Shown here piece by piece: positions 16,535-25,128 of a stretch of DNA of 57,670 nucleotides. The stretch lies in assembly GCA_015056655.1 (NCBI GenBank), contig SVFV01000022.1:1-57670 (forward strand), read 5' to 3'. The position numbers were made by a program, and so were the translations under genes. This DNA is from Butyrivibrio sp. GTDB lineage: Bacteria; Bacillota; Clostridia; Lachnospirales; Lachnospiraceae. Numbering within the stretch: the first letter of the stretch is position 1; the number at the start of each line of letters is the position of its first letter. The notes beneath the pieces are model-generated. The model saw nothing but the letters and a program-made list of their open reading frames with translations. It was not told where the DNA came from and made no database searches.

Positions 16535-18031
16535 CTATTCTGCTTCTGTAATTGTTACTGTAGCATCCGGAAGCACTTCTTCATGTACTTCCTCGCCTCC
16601 AATCTGGAGCTTAACACTTTCTGAGAGCTGTCTTAATGTGTCATTAACATTCTCTCCATCCCAGATATTTGCGAAAGCAATCTCAAGCTGAACCCAGAAA
16701 TTACTGGTTGCCATAAGCTTAGGCATCGGAACAGAATTTGCATAAACATCAGAAAATGCAGAAAGTGATGCGTTCTCATAAGCCACTTTACTATGTGCTA
16801 AAAGCTTTCCGCTCATAGTATACATATTGTCTGTATTTTCATTGCAAAGGAATCTGGCAAAAGAGTTTGCCTCTTTTTCATGCTCAGAATATCCATTTAT
16901 TACAAGGCAGTTTGTAACTGACATTGTTCTTGTAAGATATGTCTCATTAAGAGAAGGCATAGTTGCAACGCCATAATCAAAGCTACACTTTCCTTCAGCC
17001 TTAGCCTCTTCAATCTTGGAAACGACATCAGAAGTTGCAACGGTAAATACAGTCTTTCCATCTATGAAATCCTGAACAACCTTCTCATAGTTAACAGCAT
17101 CCTCATCTATAGCAAAGAACTGATTGAGCTGCTGATAAAAGCTCATGCAATTGATGGTGTTTTGGTTATATACATCGATCTGACTAATATCATCACCAGC
17201 CGGGCCACCGACATTAAGATAATTGCCCACAAAGAAATAATTGTAGAAAACATCAGTAACGTCCCACTCAAATACTGATTCAACAGCTTCGGGGGCATTA
17301 TAGTTATCGGCAAAAACAAGGATATCTTCAATAGTAGCTGGAAGAGATTCTGTAACAGCTTTATCAAGCTCCTCCTGGCTCATCTCAACTTCACTAGTGT
17401 CAGCAGTAGAAATATCGGAATCCATACCTTCCACGTCTTCTGTAGGTTCCTCTTCGTCAACTGCTGCCTGTGCAGCCTCACCTTCTGCCGCATCGATTTC
17501 GGCCTGGATTTTTGCCTTTACCTCATCCTCAAGGTAAGTCTTGTTATACACAAGTGAACTGGTTTCAAAATAGTAGGGATAAGCGATAAATTTATCCTTA
17601 TATTTCACTGAATTTAGAGCTGCCTCGCTATAACCATTAGCCTCATCCATAAGGAATGAAGGATCATCAATCTCACCAGAAAGCCCTGCAAGATATGCCT
17701 TTTCGAGGTTATCATGCGTTGTAATAAATACATCCGGGTAGTCATCCTGATCAACTGAAGCTCTGTTTATCTCTTCAAGATATTCAAGACCAGACACACA
17801 GGAAAGCTCAACTCTGGCTCTGGAATTCAGATTGTTATACTCAACCGCCTTAGCTGTAAGGTAATCAGTCAGTGCCTCATCGGTGTACCACAGCTTAATC
17901 GTTGTTTTACTACCAGCTCCAAAAATAGCCTTTTCTTCAGAAAGCTTCTGTCCAGACATTGCATAATAAAAAGCTGCCAGAAGCAGTGCAATTATTAGTA
18001 CTGCTCCAAGCAGCCTTGATCTTATTCTCAT
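16535..18031 (-). CDS. Extracellular solute-binding protein, membrane-anchored, with acidic insert
   Basis: 498 residues from the ATG at 18031 (GAGGTG just upstream; a GTG two codons earlier would overlap that site). One N-terminal TM helix (about 8-24) with no lipobox cysteine, then a family 1 type solute-binding fold (IKLWYTDEALTDYLT; DYPDVFITTHDNLEKAY; YPYYFETSSLVYNK). Residues about 166-230 are an Ala/Glu/Asp-rich insert not typical of the family. The gene begins ten bases after argD, as the last gene of the arginine operon. No permease or ATPase is nearby. Substrate unknown; transport or sensing of an amino acid or peptide is a guess from context. Confidence 0.82.
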   Translation of the reverse strand: MRIRSRLLGAVLIIALLLAAFYYAMSGQKLSEEKAIFGAGSKTTIKLWYTDEALTDYLTAKAVEYNNLNSRARVELSCVSGLEYLEEINRASVDQDDYPDVFITTHDNLEKAYLAGLSGEIDDPSFLMDEANGYSEAALNSVKYKDKFIAYPYYFETSSLVYNKTYLEDEVKAKIQAEIDAAEGEAAQAAVDEEEPTEDVEGMDSDISTADTSEVEMSQEELDKAVTESLPATIEDILVFADNYNAPEAVESVFEWDVTDVFYNYFFVGNYLNVGGPAGDDISQIDVYNQNTINCMSFYQQLNQFFAIDEDAVNYEKVVQDFIDGKTVFTVATSDVVSKIEEAKAEGKCSFDYGVATMPSLNETYLTRTMSVTNCLVINGYSEHEKEANSFARFLCNENTDNMYTMSGKLLAHSKVAYENASLSAFSDVYANSVPMPKLMATSNFWVQLEIAFANIWDGENVNDTLRQLSESVKLQIGGEEVHEEVLPDATVTITEAE

Positions 18032-18041
18032 ATTCACCTCA

Positions 18042-19238
18042 TTAAACGCTTATAGAGGCCTCCAGGATTGAGATCATTTCATCGACATCACTCTTTGTAA
18101 TTACAAGAGGTGGTATGAAACGAATAATGTTTGTTCCTGCATTTATCAGAATAAGTCCATTTTCAAGGGCTTTATTTATTATGTCAGCAACCGGATGGTC
18201 AAACTCGAGTCCCTGCAAAAGTCCACTTCCGCGCCTGTCTATAATAGCGTCATATTTATCCTTTATTTCATCAAGACGCTTCTCCAAATAAGAAGAAACC
18301 TCTCTCACGTTATCTATTATATGTTTCACTTCGAATAAATCAAGGACTTTATCTATTGCAGCGCCAGCAAGAGGATTGCCACCGTAAGTAGTTCCATGGT
18401 CGCCTGCAGCAAGAGATCTTTGGCCAACTCTTTCAGTCATAAGGAATGCTCCAACGGGCACTCCGCAGCCTAGAGCCTTAGCTGTGGTCATAATGTCTGG
18501 CTTAACATCAAATTTCTGCCATGCATACATGTACCCTGTTCTTCCCATTCCGCACTGGATTTCATCTAAGATAAGTAAAATATCCTTCTCATCACAAAGA
18601 GCCCTGACGCCCTCTATGAATTCCTTCGTAGCAGGATAAATTCCGCCTTCACCCTGAACAGTCTCCATTATTATTGCGCAGGTCTTATCTGTAACCTGAG
18701 CTTTAACACTCTCAAGGTCATTGAAGTCTGCAAATTTTATATTACCTATCATAGGCTCGAAAGCTTCACGATAATGAGGATTTCCAGTGACAGACAAAGC
18801 TCCGAATGTTCTTCCATGGAAGGAATGGTTCATTGCAATAATCTCATGATCTGTGTGTCCATCTCTTAAAAAGGCATATTTTCTTGCTGCCTTAAGTGCT
18901 CCTTCAACTGCTTCAGCTCCGCTGTTTGTAAAAAATACTCTGTCCATCCCGGAAGCCTTTTTTATTTTCTTTGCAGCCTCAATAGCAGGCACATTGTAAT
19001 AATAATTTGAAGTATGAATAACCTTATCAATCTGGTTTTTCAGGGCATCATTATATTCTTTATTGCCATATCCAAGAGCAAAAACTCCTATTCCAGACAC
19101 AAAATCAAGGTACTTTTTCCCATCAAGATCATAAAGGTTCACACCCTCGCCCTTATCAAGCACAATCTGATAACGGTTATATGTATGGAGAAGGTCCTTT
19201 TCAGCCTCCTCGATATAGCTCTTCATCTTTTCACTCAT
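18042..19238 (-). CDS. argD: Acetylornithine aminotransferase ArgD
   Basis: PLP enzyme of 398 residues that makes N-acetylornithine from N-acetylglutamate semialdehyde and glutamate. Class III aminotransferase features: FTNSGAEAVEGALKAARK, NHSFHGRTFGALS, LDEIQCGMGRTG and the PLP lysine K254 in TTAKALGCGVPVGAF. Length and context (argC, argJ, argB in the same operon) favour ArgD over other ornithine or GABA aminotransferases. ATG with GGGAG about ten bases upstream. It lies 27 bases after argB. Confidence 0.96.
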   Translation of the reverse strand: MSEKMKSYIEEAEKDLLHTYNRYQIVLDKGEGVNLYDLDGKKYLDFVSGIGVFALGYGNKEYNDALKNQIDKVIHTSNYYYNVPAIEAAKKIKKASGMDRVFFTNSGAEAVEGALKAARKYAFLRDGHTDHEIIAMNHSFHGRTFGALSVTGNPHYREAFEPMIGNIKFADFNDLESVKAQVTDKTCAIIMETVQGEGGIYPATKEFIEGVRALCDEKDILLILDEIQCGMGRTGYMYAWQKFDVKPDIMTTAKALGCGVPVGAFLMTERVGQRSLAAGDHGTTYGGNPLAGAAIDKVLDLFEVKHIIDNVREVSSYLEKRLDEIKDKYDAIIDRRGSGLLQGLEFDHPVADIINKALENGLILINAGTNIIRFIPPLVITKSDVDEMISILEASISV

Positions 19239-19265
19239 AGCAAAACACTCCCATATTCTGAAATC

Positions 19266-20153
19266 TCATTCCTGCTCGTCTTCATCTGACACGAACATAG
19301 TTCCGACACCCTTATTAGTAAAGAATTCAAGAAGCAGACAGTGGGGAATTCTTCCATCCAGAATATGCACTCTCTGAACGCCCTCCTTTACTGCATCTGT
19401 ACAGTTTGCAAGCTTAGGAAGCATTCCTCCCCCAATATTTCCGCTGGCAATAAGAGCATCCGCCTCAGAGGTTGTGAGTCTGGAAATAAAGGTTGAAGGA
19501 TCATTGATGTCCTTGTAAACTCCCTCTATATCAGTAAGGAAAGCAAGCTTTTCTGCATGTAAAGCCTTCGCAATTGCGCAGGCAGCATCATCAGCATTTA
19601 TATTAAAGGTTTCAAAGTTCTCATTCATTCCAACAGGTGCGACAATTGGCAGATAGTCGTTATCCAAAAGGTCGTAAAGAATCTTAGGTTCAACTGTCTC
19701 AACGTCTCCAACAAATCCGATATCCTGTCCGCCTGAGAGCTTTTTCTTTGCCTTCAAAAGTCCAGAATCTTTGCCGCTTATTCCAATTGCCTTAACGCCA
19801 AGCTCCTGAACCATTCTTACAAGGCACTTGTTTACACGATTCAAAACCATCTCAGCGATTTCCATGGTCTCTGCATCAGTTACGCGAAGGCCGTTTACAA
19901 ATTCAGCCTCTTTTCCTACCTTGCCAACCCACTTGCTGATAGCCTTGCCACCACCATGAACAATGATAGGCTTGAAACCAACCAGCTTCAAAAGGGTAAC
20001 ATCTTTAATTACATTCTTCTGAAACTCTTCGCTCTCCATAGCACTTCCGCCATACTTCACTACTATGATCTTGCGATTGTATTTCTGGATATAAGGAAGC
20101 GCCTCAATAAGCACCTCCGCTTTTTTCAATACTTCCTGCATGTGGTCGTCCAT
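19266..20153 (-). CDS. argB: Acetylglutamate kinase ArgB
   Basis: 295-residue amino acid kinase that phosphorylates N-acetylglutamate. Visible are VVKYGGSAM near residue 33, VHGGGKAIS, the N-acetylglutamate region ([16 protein letters not shown]) and [12 protein letters not shown]. The N-terminal helix ([21 protein letters not shown]) is the type found in arginine-inhibited hexameric ArgB, so feedback inhibition by arginine is likely. ATG with GGAGGG seven bases upstream. Between argJ and argD in the operon. Confidence 0.97.
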   Translation of the reverse strand: MDDHMQEVLKKAEVLIEALPYIQKYNRKIIVVKYGGSAMESEEFQKNVIKDVTLLKLVGFKPIIVHGGGKAISKWVGKVGKEAEFVNGLRVTDAETMEIAEMVLNRVNKCLVRMVQELGVKAIGISGKDSGLLKAKKKLSGGQDIGFVGDVETVEPKILYDLLDNDYLPIVAPVGMNENFETFNINADDAACAIAKALHAEKLAFLTDIEGVYKDINDPSTFISRLTTSEADALIASGNIGGGMLPKLANCTDAVKEGVQRVHILDGRIPHCLLLEFFTNKGVGTMFVSDEDEQE

Positions 20154-20192
20154 CTTTTTTCCCTCCTATATAAATGAAGTCAGCTCCTAAGC

Positions 20193-21416
20193 TCAAGAGC
20201 GGTAGTCTGCATTAATCTTTACATAATCATAGGTCAGATCGCATCCCCAGGCTGTTGCTTCCTCATTTCCAAGATTCATATCAACCTCAGCGATCACTTC
20301 TTTTTCTGAAAGTACTTTTGTTGCATATTCCTCATCAAACGCCTGAGGTTCACCATTCTTGAACAAAAGAACATTTCCTGCTTCACTATGAATACTTAGT
20401 TCAACCTTTTCAGGGTCAAAGAGAACCCCTGAGTATCCAAGTGCACATAGTATTCTTCCAAAATTCGCATCATGACCATAGATCATTGCCTTAGTAAGTG
20501 ATGAACAGATAACGGACTTTGCAAGTGTTCTTGCATTATCTTTTGTGTCAGCATTTTTTACATGGACTGTAAACAGCGCTGTTGCTCCTTCACCATCACC
20601 TGCAAGCATTCTTGCAACTTCTCTGCAGATAGTATAAAGACCTTCTTTGAAGGTATTGTAAGCATCGCCCTCTTCTGTGATCTCGCTATTACCAGCTTCG
20701 CCATTTGCCAGAACCATTACAGAGTCATTAGTGGACATATCTCCATCAACAGAAATCATGTTATAGGTTTCATTAGCCACTTCTCTGAGCGCCTTCTGCA
20801 AAAGATCATGTGATATAGAAACATCTGTGGTCACAAAAGAAAGCATTGTGCACATGTTCGGATGAATCATTCCTGAACCTTTAGCAAGCGCACCAATTGT
20901 ACAGGTTTTGCCATCAAGCTCAAATTCCACAGCCATCTCTTTTGCGTAGGTATCTGTTGTCATAATGGCTTCTGCTGCACCTGTGCCAGCTTCTGTGGTA
21001 TCAGAAAGCTTCGGAACCATGTCGCAGATTCCCTTCTTTACAGCTTCCATATTCATCTGCATTCCAATAACACCTGTGGATGCTACAAGAACTGAATTTT
21101 CAGGAATTCCAAGAAGATTAGTCACAGCATCTGCTGTCTCTTTACAAATGCGTTTTCCAAGTTCACCAGTGCAGGCATTTGCAATTCCAGAATTACCAAC
21201 TATTGCATGAACAGGATGGATTCCATTGCAGATTTCTCTATCCCACATTACAGGTGCTGCTTTAACTACATTACTTGTAAAAACACCAGCAGCTGTACAA
21301 GGAGACTCACTATAGATAAGGAGCATGTCCTTGCGTCCTTTATACTTAATCTCTGCAGCTGTACTTGCTGCTTTAAATCCTTTTGCTGCTGTAACTCCGC
21401 CTTTTATTGTCTTCAT
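20193..21416 (-). CDS. argJ: Glutamate N-acetyltransferase / ornithine acetyltransferase ArgJ
   Basis: 407 residues from the ATG at 21416, which follows GGAGG by five bases; a TTG four codons earlier includes that site and is rejected. The self-cleaving Ntn-type enzyme recycles acetyl groups from acetylornithine to glutamate. The cleavage motif is PNMCTMLSF, with the catalytic Thr in place and Cys before it where Ala is common. GKGSGM-type motif (AKGSGMIHP) precedes it. Whether it also uses acetyl-CoA (bifunctional) cannot be read from sequence; the GNAT gene upstream bears on this. Confidence 0.96.
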   Translation of the reverse strand: MKTIKGGVTAAKGFKAASTAAEIKYKGRKDMLLIYSESPCTAAGVFTSNVVKAAPVMWDREICNGIHPVHAIVGNSGIANACTGELGKRICKETADAVTNLLGIPENSVLVASTGVIGMQMNMEAVKKGICDMVPKLSDTTEAGTGAAEAIMTTDTYAKEMAVEFELDGKTCTIGALAKGSGMIHPNMCTMLSFVTTDVSISHDLLQKALREVANETYNMISVDGDMSTNDSVMVLANGEAGNSEITEEGDAYNTFKEGLYTICREVARMLAGDGEGATALFTVHVKNADTKDNARTLAKSVICSSLTKAMIYGHDANFGRILCALGYSGVLFDPEKVELSIHSEAGNVLLFKNGEPQAFDEEYATKVLSEKEVIAEVDMNLGNEEATAWGCDLTYDYVKINADYRS

Positions 21417-21464
21417 GTCATCCTCCAAAAGTCCAAAGCTTTATCTTTCAATGTATTCGATGAA

Positions 21465-21914
21465 TCAGTCTAAATGTAAAAATTCTGTACGATTGTCTTC
21501 ATTCAAGGTAAAGTCGTAATAATTCATGTCATCCCTGAGTGTCCAGTTCATCTTCTGCCAAAAAGCATTACCTACCTTGTTCGTAACAAAAGCATTAAGT
21601 GATACCTTGTTTATCTTTTCTTCCTTAAGCCTTTCTATACAGAACTCCACCATCTTTTTCCCTATTCCATGTCGTCTGTATTCCTTATTAACACAAACGT
21701 GGTAAAAGCTGGCTCTTCTGCCATCATGTCCACAAAGAATCGCTCCTACGATTTTGCCATCCTCTACATCAACTGCACTGGTTGTGGGATTTCTTTTAAG
21801 AAACATCTCTACTCCTTCATAGGAATCGTCAATTGTGCGTATCCCAAAACCATCTATCGAGTTCCAAAGTGCGAAGACTTCATTGTAGTCCTCTATCTTC
21901 ATTGCGCGTACCAT
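21465..21914 (-). CDS. GNAT family N-acetyltransferase inside the arginine operon
   Basis: 149 residues, a single GNAT domain. The acetyl-CoA loop is EYRRHGIGKKM (about 78-88), preceded by the strand ASFYHVCVN and followed by INKVSLNAFVTNKVGNAFWQKMNW, a conserved C-terminal motif of the YpeA-like group. ATG with GGAGAT upstream. It lies between argC and argJ in the same direction with short gaps. One reading is a short N-acetylglutamate synthase that primes the pathway; the other is a RimI/YpeA-like enzyme that only happens to sit here. Sequence alone does not decide. Confidence 0.85.
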   Translation of the reverse strand: MVRAMKIEDYNEVFALWNSIDGFGIRTIDDSYEGVEMFLKRNPTTSAVDVEDGKIVGAILCGHDGRRASFYHVCVNKEYRRHGIGKKMVEFCIERLKEEKINKVSLNAFVTNKVGNAFWQKMNWTLRDDMNYYDFTLNEDNRTEFLHLD

Positions 21915-21978
21915 GATGCTTATCTCCTACTTACTTTTTCATAACGGGTCATCCGACCCACATCCTCATTTTTATTCA

Positions 21979-23034
21979 TTAGGGAAAAGCAGGAACCATA
22001 TCAAGTCCCATTGCTTCGTCAAGACCAAACATAATATTCATGTTCTGAACAGCCTGTCCTGCTGCACCCTTTACCAGATTATCAAGTGCTCCCATCATGA
22101 TGATCCTTCCTGTTCTCTCATCAATCTTGAAGCCTATATCTACGTAGTTACTATTTTCCACCCATCTTGTCTCAGGATATGTTCCCTTTGGAAGCACTCT
22201 TATGAATTTCTCATCTTTGTAATACTTCTCATAAACAGCTCTTATCTCTTCTTCACCAGGAAGGCTTCCGTCTTCCTTTTTAATAAGACTCGCATACTCT
22301 GTAGCAAGGATGCCTCTATTCATGGGTACAAGATGAGGAGTAAAGTTGATTACGATATTTCCTCCAAATGCATATCCAAGCTGCTCCTCAATCTCAGGTG
22401 TATGTCTGTGATTTGCAACTCCATAAGGCTTTGCACTTTCGTTAACCTCACAATAAAGGTTTACTGTCTTTGCTCCTCTGCCTGCTCCTGACACTCCGCT
22501 TAAAGCATCCACTATAAGGGTATTTGGATCGATCAGTTTTTCCTTAACAAGAGGATACGCTGTCAGAATTGAACAGGTCGTATAGCATCCAGGATTAGCA
22601 ACCAGACGTTTTCCCTTAATATCCTCTCTGTTTATTTCACAAAGACCATAAACTGCTTCCTTTATATATTGAGGAGATTTATGTTCTATTCCATACCACT
22701 TCTCATAAATGTCCACATTCTTAAGTCTGAAATCAGCTGAAAGGTCAATGATCTTTACCTTATTAAGAATCTCATCATTCACAAGTCCTGCGCAGAGGCC
22801 CTGGGGCGTTGCTGTAAAAATGACGTCAACCTTTTCAGCAAGTTCTTCCATATTATCGTCGAGGCATTTCTCATCAACTATTTCAAAGAAGTTTCCAAAT
22901 ATAGAACTGAATCTTTCATCTATATAGCTTCTGGATCCATACCAAACAACCTCGGCCTGGGGATGTCCATATATAATTCTTGCAATCTCTGCTCCTGCAT
23001 AACCAGTCGCACCAATAATTCCAACCTTAATCAT
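21979..23034 (-). CDS. argC: N-acetyl-gamma-glutamyl-phosphate reductase ArgC
   Basis: 351-residue NADPH-dependent reductase of the third arginine step. Rossmann motif GIIGATGYAGAE at the N-terminus, DLSADFRL, catalytic C150 in VANPGCYTTCS, and HRHTPEIEEQL. Full length for the family. ATG with GGAGG seven bases upstream. First gene of the operon, transcribed from a strong promoter at 23270-23298 through a structured leader of about 230 bases. Confidence 0.97.
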   Translation of the reverse strand: MIKVGIIGATGYAGAEIARIIYGHPQAEVVWYGSRSYIDERFSSIFGNFFEIVDEKCLDDNMEELAEKVDVIFTATPQGLCAGLVNDEILNKVKIIDLSADFRLKNVDIYEKWYGIEHKSPQYIKEAVYGLCEINREDIKGKRLVANPGCYTTCSILTAYPLVKEKLIDPNTLIVDALSGVSGAGRGAKTVNLYCEVNESAKPYGVANHRHTPEIEEQLGYAFGGNIVINFTPHLVPMNRGILATEYASLIKKEDGSLPGEEEIRAVYEKYYKDEKFIRVLPKGTYPETRWVENSNYVDIGFKIDERTGRIIMMGALDNLVKGAAGQAVQNMNIMFGLDEAMGLDMVPAFP

Positions 23035-23065
23035 TGTGTTCCTCCATGTAATACGGCTGTTGATA

Positions 23066-23182
23066 TATATAAGGTAACTCCAGGGACGCTTTCGCTCGAT
23101 ATTTGCTCGTTACGTCACTAAATCGGTAAAGGACACCGATTAAGTGACGACGGCAAATCACGCCCTGTCATTTTCTTATATA
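23066..23182 (-). promoter_or_regulatory. Long nested stem structure in the argC leader
   Basis: Nested inverted repeats: 23114-23127 with 23135-23148 (14 bases, one mismatch, loop AAAGGAC); ATTTGC 23101-23106 with GCAAAT 23153-23158; CAGGG 23081-23085 with CCCTG 23163-23167; TATATAAG 23066-23073 with CTTATATA 23175-23182. A further stem at 23214-23222/23254-23262 starts at the predicted transcription start. No T-run follows, so it is not a simple terminator. It does not match a riboswitch I can name. Confidence 0.55.
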
Positions 23183-23269
23183 CATCCTTCGCCTTACTTA
23201 TATGTAATAGCTAAAAGCTAATAGGTTTTTATGTGCTTTCATATAGAATAAGGATTAGCTTTGTGCATT

Positions 23270-23298
23270 AGTATAATCACTAAATCGTAAATATGCAA
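23270..23298 (-). promoter_or_regulatory. Promoter of the argC operon
   Basis: Minus strand -35 TTGCAT (23298-23293), 17-base spacer, -10 TATACT (23275-23270), close to consensus. Predicted start near 23263, giving a leader of about 230 bases to the argC ATG. Confidence 0.7.
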
Positions 23299-23334
23299 GG
23301 ATTATTTATAATTATGCAGTTAAATGTGAATTTT

Positions 23335-23350
23335 ATAAATTTTTATGCAT
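23335..23350. promoter_or_regulatory. ARG-box-like operator between argC and argG
   Basis: On the minus strand ATGCATAAAAATTTAT, which agrees with the Bacillus AhrC box core ATGAATAAAAATTCA at 13 of 15 positions by eye. It lies about 40 bases upstream of the argC -35. A TGAAT half site is adjacent. No argR gene is in the window, so regulation by ArgR is inferred. Confidence 0.45.
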
Positions 23351-23423
23351 AAAGTACTTGTAATTATGTTTATGGTGATGTATAGTTTTCGATAAGCAAA
23401 GGTTAAGACAACTCAAAAAAGTC

Positions 23424-23452
23424 TTGATTTAACTGATTATCCGATGTATTTA
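23424..23452 (+). promoter_or_regulatory. Probable argG promoter
   Basis: -35 TTGATT (23424-23429), 17-base spacer, -10 TATTTA (23447-23452). A weak partial inverted repeat (AAGAC with GTCTT) precedes it. Other A/T-rich hexamers nearby could also serve, so the assignment is tentative. Confidence 0.35.
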
Positions 23453-23497
23453 TACAAATAATTACTATATATACATCCGACTTGCATAATCAAATAG

Positions 23498-23527
23498 TTT
23501 ATTCATCAAATGGAAAAATTTATTCAT
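23498..23527 (+). promoter_or_regulatory. Paired TTTATTCAT motifs in front of argG
   Basis: TTTATTCAT at 23498-23506 and 23519-23527, exactly 21 bases apart (two helical turns), just before the argG ribosome binding site GAGAGGAG. Each resembles half of an ARG box (TGAATAAA on the other strand). Candidate ArgR operator. Confidence 0.4.
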
Positions 23528-23548
23528 TAAAAGAGAGGAGACATTACC

Positions 23549-24772
23549 ATGGCAAAGGAAAAGGTTATTCTTGCATATTCAGGAGGACTTGATACAACTG
23601 CTATCATTCCCTGGCTTAAGGAGAATTATGATTATGAAGTTATCTGTGTCTGCATCGACTGTGGACAGGAGGAAGAGCTTGACGGTCTTGAAGAGAGAGC
23701 TACAAGCTGTGGTGCTTCCAAGCTTTATATTCTTGATGTAATTGATGAATTCTGCGACGAATACGTTGTTCCCTGTGTTCAGGCACACGCTGTATATGAG
23801 AACAAGTATCTCCTTGGAACTTCCATGGCTCGTCCTCTTATCGCAAAGAAGCTTGTTGAGATTGCCAGAAAAGAAGGTGCTGTTGCAATCTGCCACGGCG
23901 CTACTGGTAAGGGTAACGATCAGATCCGTTTCGAGCTTGGTATCAAGGCACTTGCACCTGACATCAAGATCATCGCTGCTTGGAGAAGTGATAAGTGGAA
24001 CATGGATTCACGTGAATCAGAGATTGAGTACTGCAAGCAGCATGGCATCAATCTTCCTTTCTCTGCTGACAGCAGCTATAGCCGTGATCGTAACCTCTGG
24101 CACATCTCTCATGAAGGTCTTGAGCTCGAGGATCCCGGACAGGCTCCTAACTACAAGCATCTCTTAGTACTCGGCGTAACCCCAGAGGATGCACCTGATG
24201 AGCCCACAACTGTTACTATGACTTTCGAGGGCGGCGTTCCCAAGTCAGTTAATGGAAAAGAAATGAAGGTTTCTGATATCATCCGCACACTTAATAAGCT
24301 TGGTGGAGAGAATGGTATCGGTATCGTAGATATCGTAGAAAACCGTGTAGTTGGTATGAAATCCCGTGGTGTTTATGAGACTCCTGGCGGAACTATTCTT
24401 TATGAAGCACACCAGCAGCTTGAGGAGCTCATTCTTGATCGTGATACCTACACAATGAAGAAGGATATGGGCAATAAGTTTGCTGATCTCGTTTACGAAG
24501 GAAAGTGGTTCACACCTCTTCGCGAGGCTGAGCAGGCATTCATAGAGTCTACTCAGAAGTATGTGACAGGTGAAGTTACCTTCCGCCTCTACAAGGGTAA
24601 CATCATCAAGGCTGGCACATCTTCACCCTACTCTCTCTACAACGAGTCTATCGCATCCTTTAAGACTGGTGACCTTTATGACCACCACGACGCAGAGGGC
24701 TTCATAAACCTCTTTGGTCTTTCATGCAAGGTTCGCGCTATGAAGATGCAGGAAGTAGAAGGTAAGAACTAA
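23549..24772 (+). CDS. argG: Argininosuccinate synthase ArgG
   Basis: 407-residue ATP-dependent ligase joining citrulline and aspartate. N-terminal PP-loop AYSGGLDTT, then HGATGKGNDQIRFE and MDSRESEIEYCKQHGI, all expected in ArgG. Full family length. ATG at 23549 with GAGAGGAG upstream. Its codon choice looks more optimised (many C-ending codons) than its neighbours, suggesting high expression. No argH or argF is in the window, so citrulline synthesis and arginine release must be encoded elsewhere. Confidence 0.97.
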   Translation: MAKEKVILAYSGGLDTTAIIPWLKENYDYEVICVCIDCGQEEELDGLEERATSCGASKLYILDVIDEFCDEYVVPCVQAHAVYENKYLLGTSMARPLIAKKLVEIARKEGAVAICHGATGKGNDQIRFELGIKALAPDIKIIAAWRSDKWNMDSRESEIEYCKQHGINLPFSADSSYSRDRNLWHISHEGLELEDPGQAPNYKHLLVLGVTPEDAPDEPTTVTMTFEGGVPKSVNGKEMKVSDIIRTLNKLGGENGIGIVDIVENRVVGMKSRGVYETPGGTILYEAHQQLEELILDRDTYTMKKDMGNKFADLVYEGKWFTPLREAEQAFIESTQKYVTGEVTFRLYKGNIIKAGTSSPYSLYNESIASFKTGDLYDHHDAEGFINLFGLSCKVRAMKMQEVEGKN

Positions 24773-24810
24773 TATTGATATTTCAATGACTATAAGCTAG
24801 AATTTATTTC

Positions 24811-25104
24811 ATGAACTCACTTACATTGTTATTATCATATTTTGGAATTATAAATATTCTTGGCTTCCTCATTATGGGAAGTGATAAAAGCAGATCAAAA
24901 AAACACAGGTTCCGTACACCGGAATCTGTGTTTTTCATACTTGCAATTATGGGTGGCAGCATCGGCTGTATAGTTGGAATGTACACCTTCAGGCATAAGA
25001 CAAAGCACTGGTACTTTGTGGTATTCCTTCCACTTATCCTGATTCTTCAGATAGCACTTGGAGTAGCCATCTACTACTCCCCCATAGAGATATTGTTCCG
25101 ATAA
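24811..25104 (+). CDS. DUF1294 family small membrane protein
   Basis: 97 residues, three hydrophobic segments (about 3-22, 44-62, 69-90). The family motif is present: DKSRSKKHRFRTPE, then FILAIMGGSIGCIVGMYTFRHKTKHWYF. Function of DUF1294 is unknown. The ATG at 24811 has no recognisable ribosome binding site. A terminator-like hairpin lies inside the gene at 24899-24935. It follows argG by 38 bases in the same direction and converges on the DegV gene. Confidence 0.85.
   Translation: MNSLTLLLSYFGIINILGFLIMGSDKSRSKKHRFRTPESVFFILAIMGGSIGCIVGMYTFRHKTKHWYFVVFLPLILILQIALGVAIYYSPIEILFR
24899..24935. terminator. Terminator-like hairpin inside the DUF1294 coding sequence
   Basis: 16-base stem: left arm 24899-24914, loop TACAC, right arm 24920-24935, with 15 Watson-Crick pairs and one G-U. 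The outer part pairs AAAAACACAG with CTGTGTTTTT, so a run of T ends it on either strand. It sits about 125 bases past the argG stop and may end argG transcription. It also encodes the conserved KKHRFRTPESVFF part of DUF1294. Confidence 0.55.
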
Positions 25105-25128
25105 AAACAATTACAAAATCCCATATTA

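Noticed and set aside
18032..18037. GTG start for the solute-binding protein
   Set aside because: The ATG two codons later has the better spaced GAGGTG site.
21964..21980. ARG-box-like sequence at the argC stop codon
   Set aside because: Matches part of the box, but lies at the 3' end of the gene where an operator is unlikely; the A/T-rich context makes chance matches common.
23035..23548. T-box riboswitch in the arginine gap
   Set aside because: No T-box motif with its surrounding bases and no terminator/antiterminator pair was seen.
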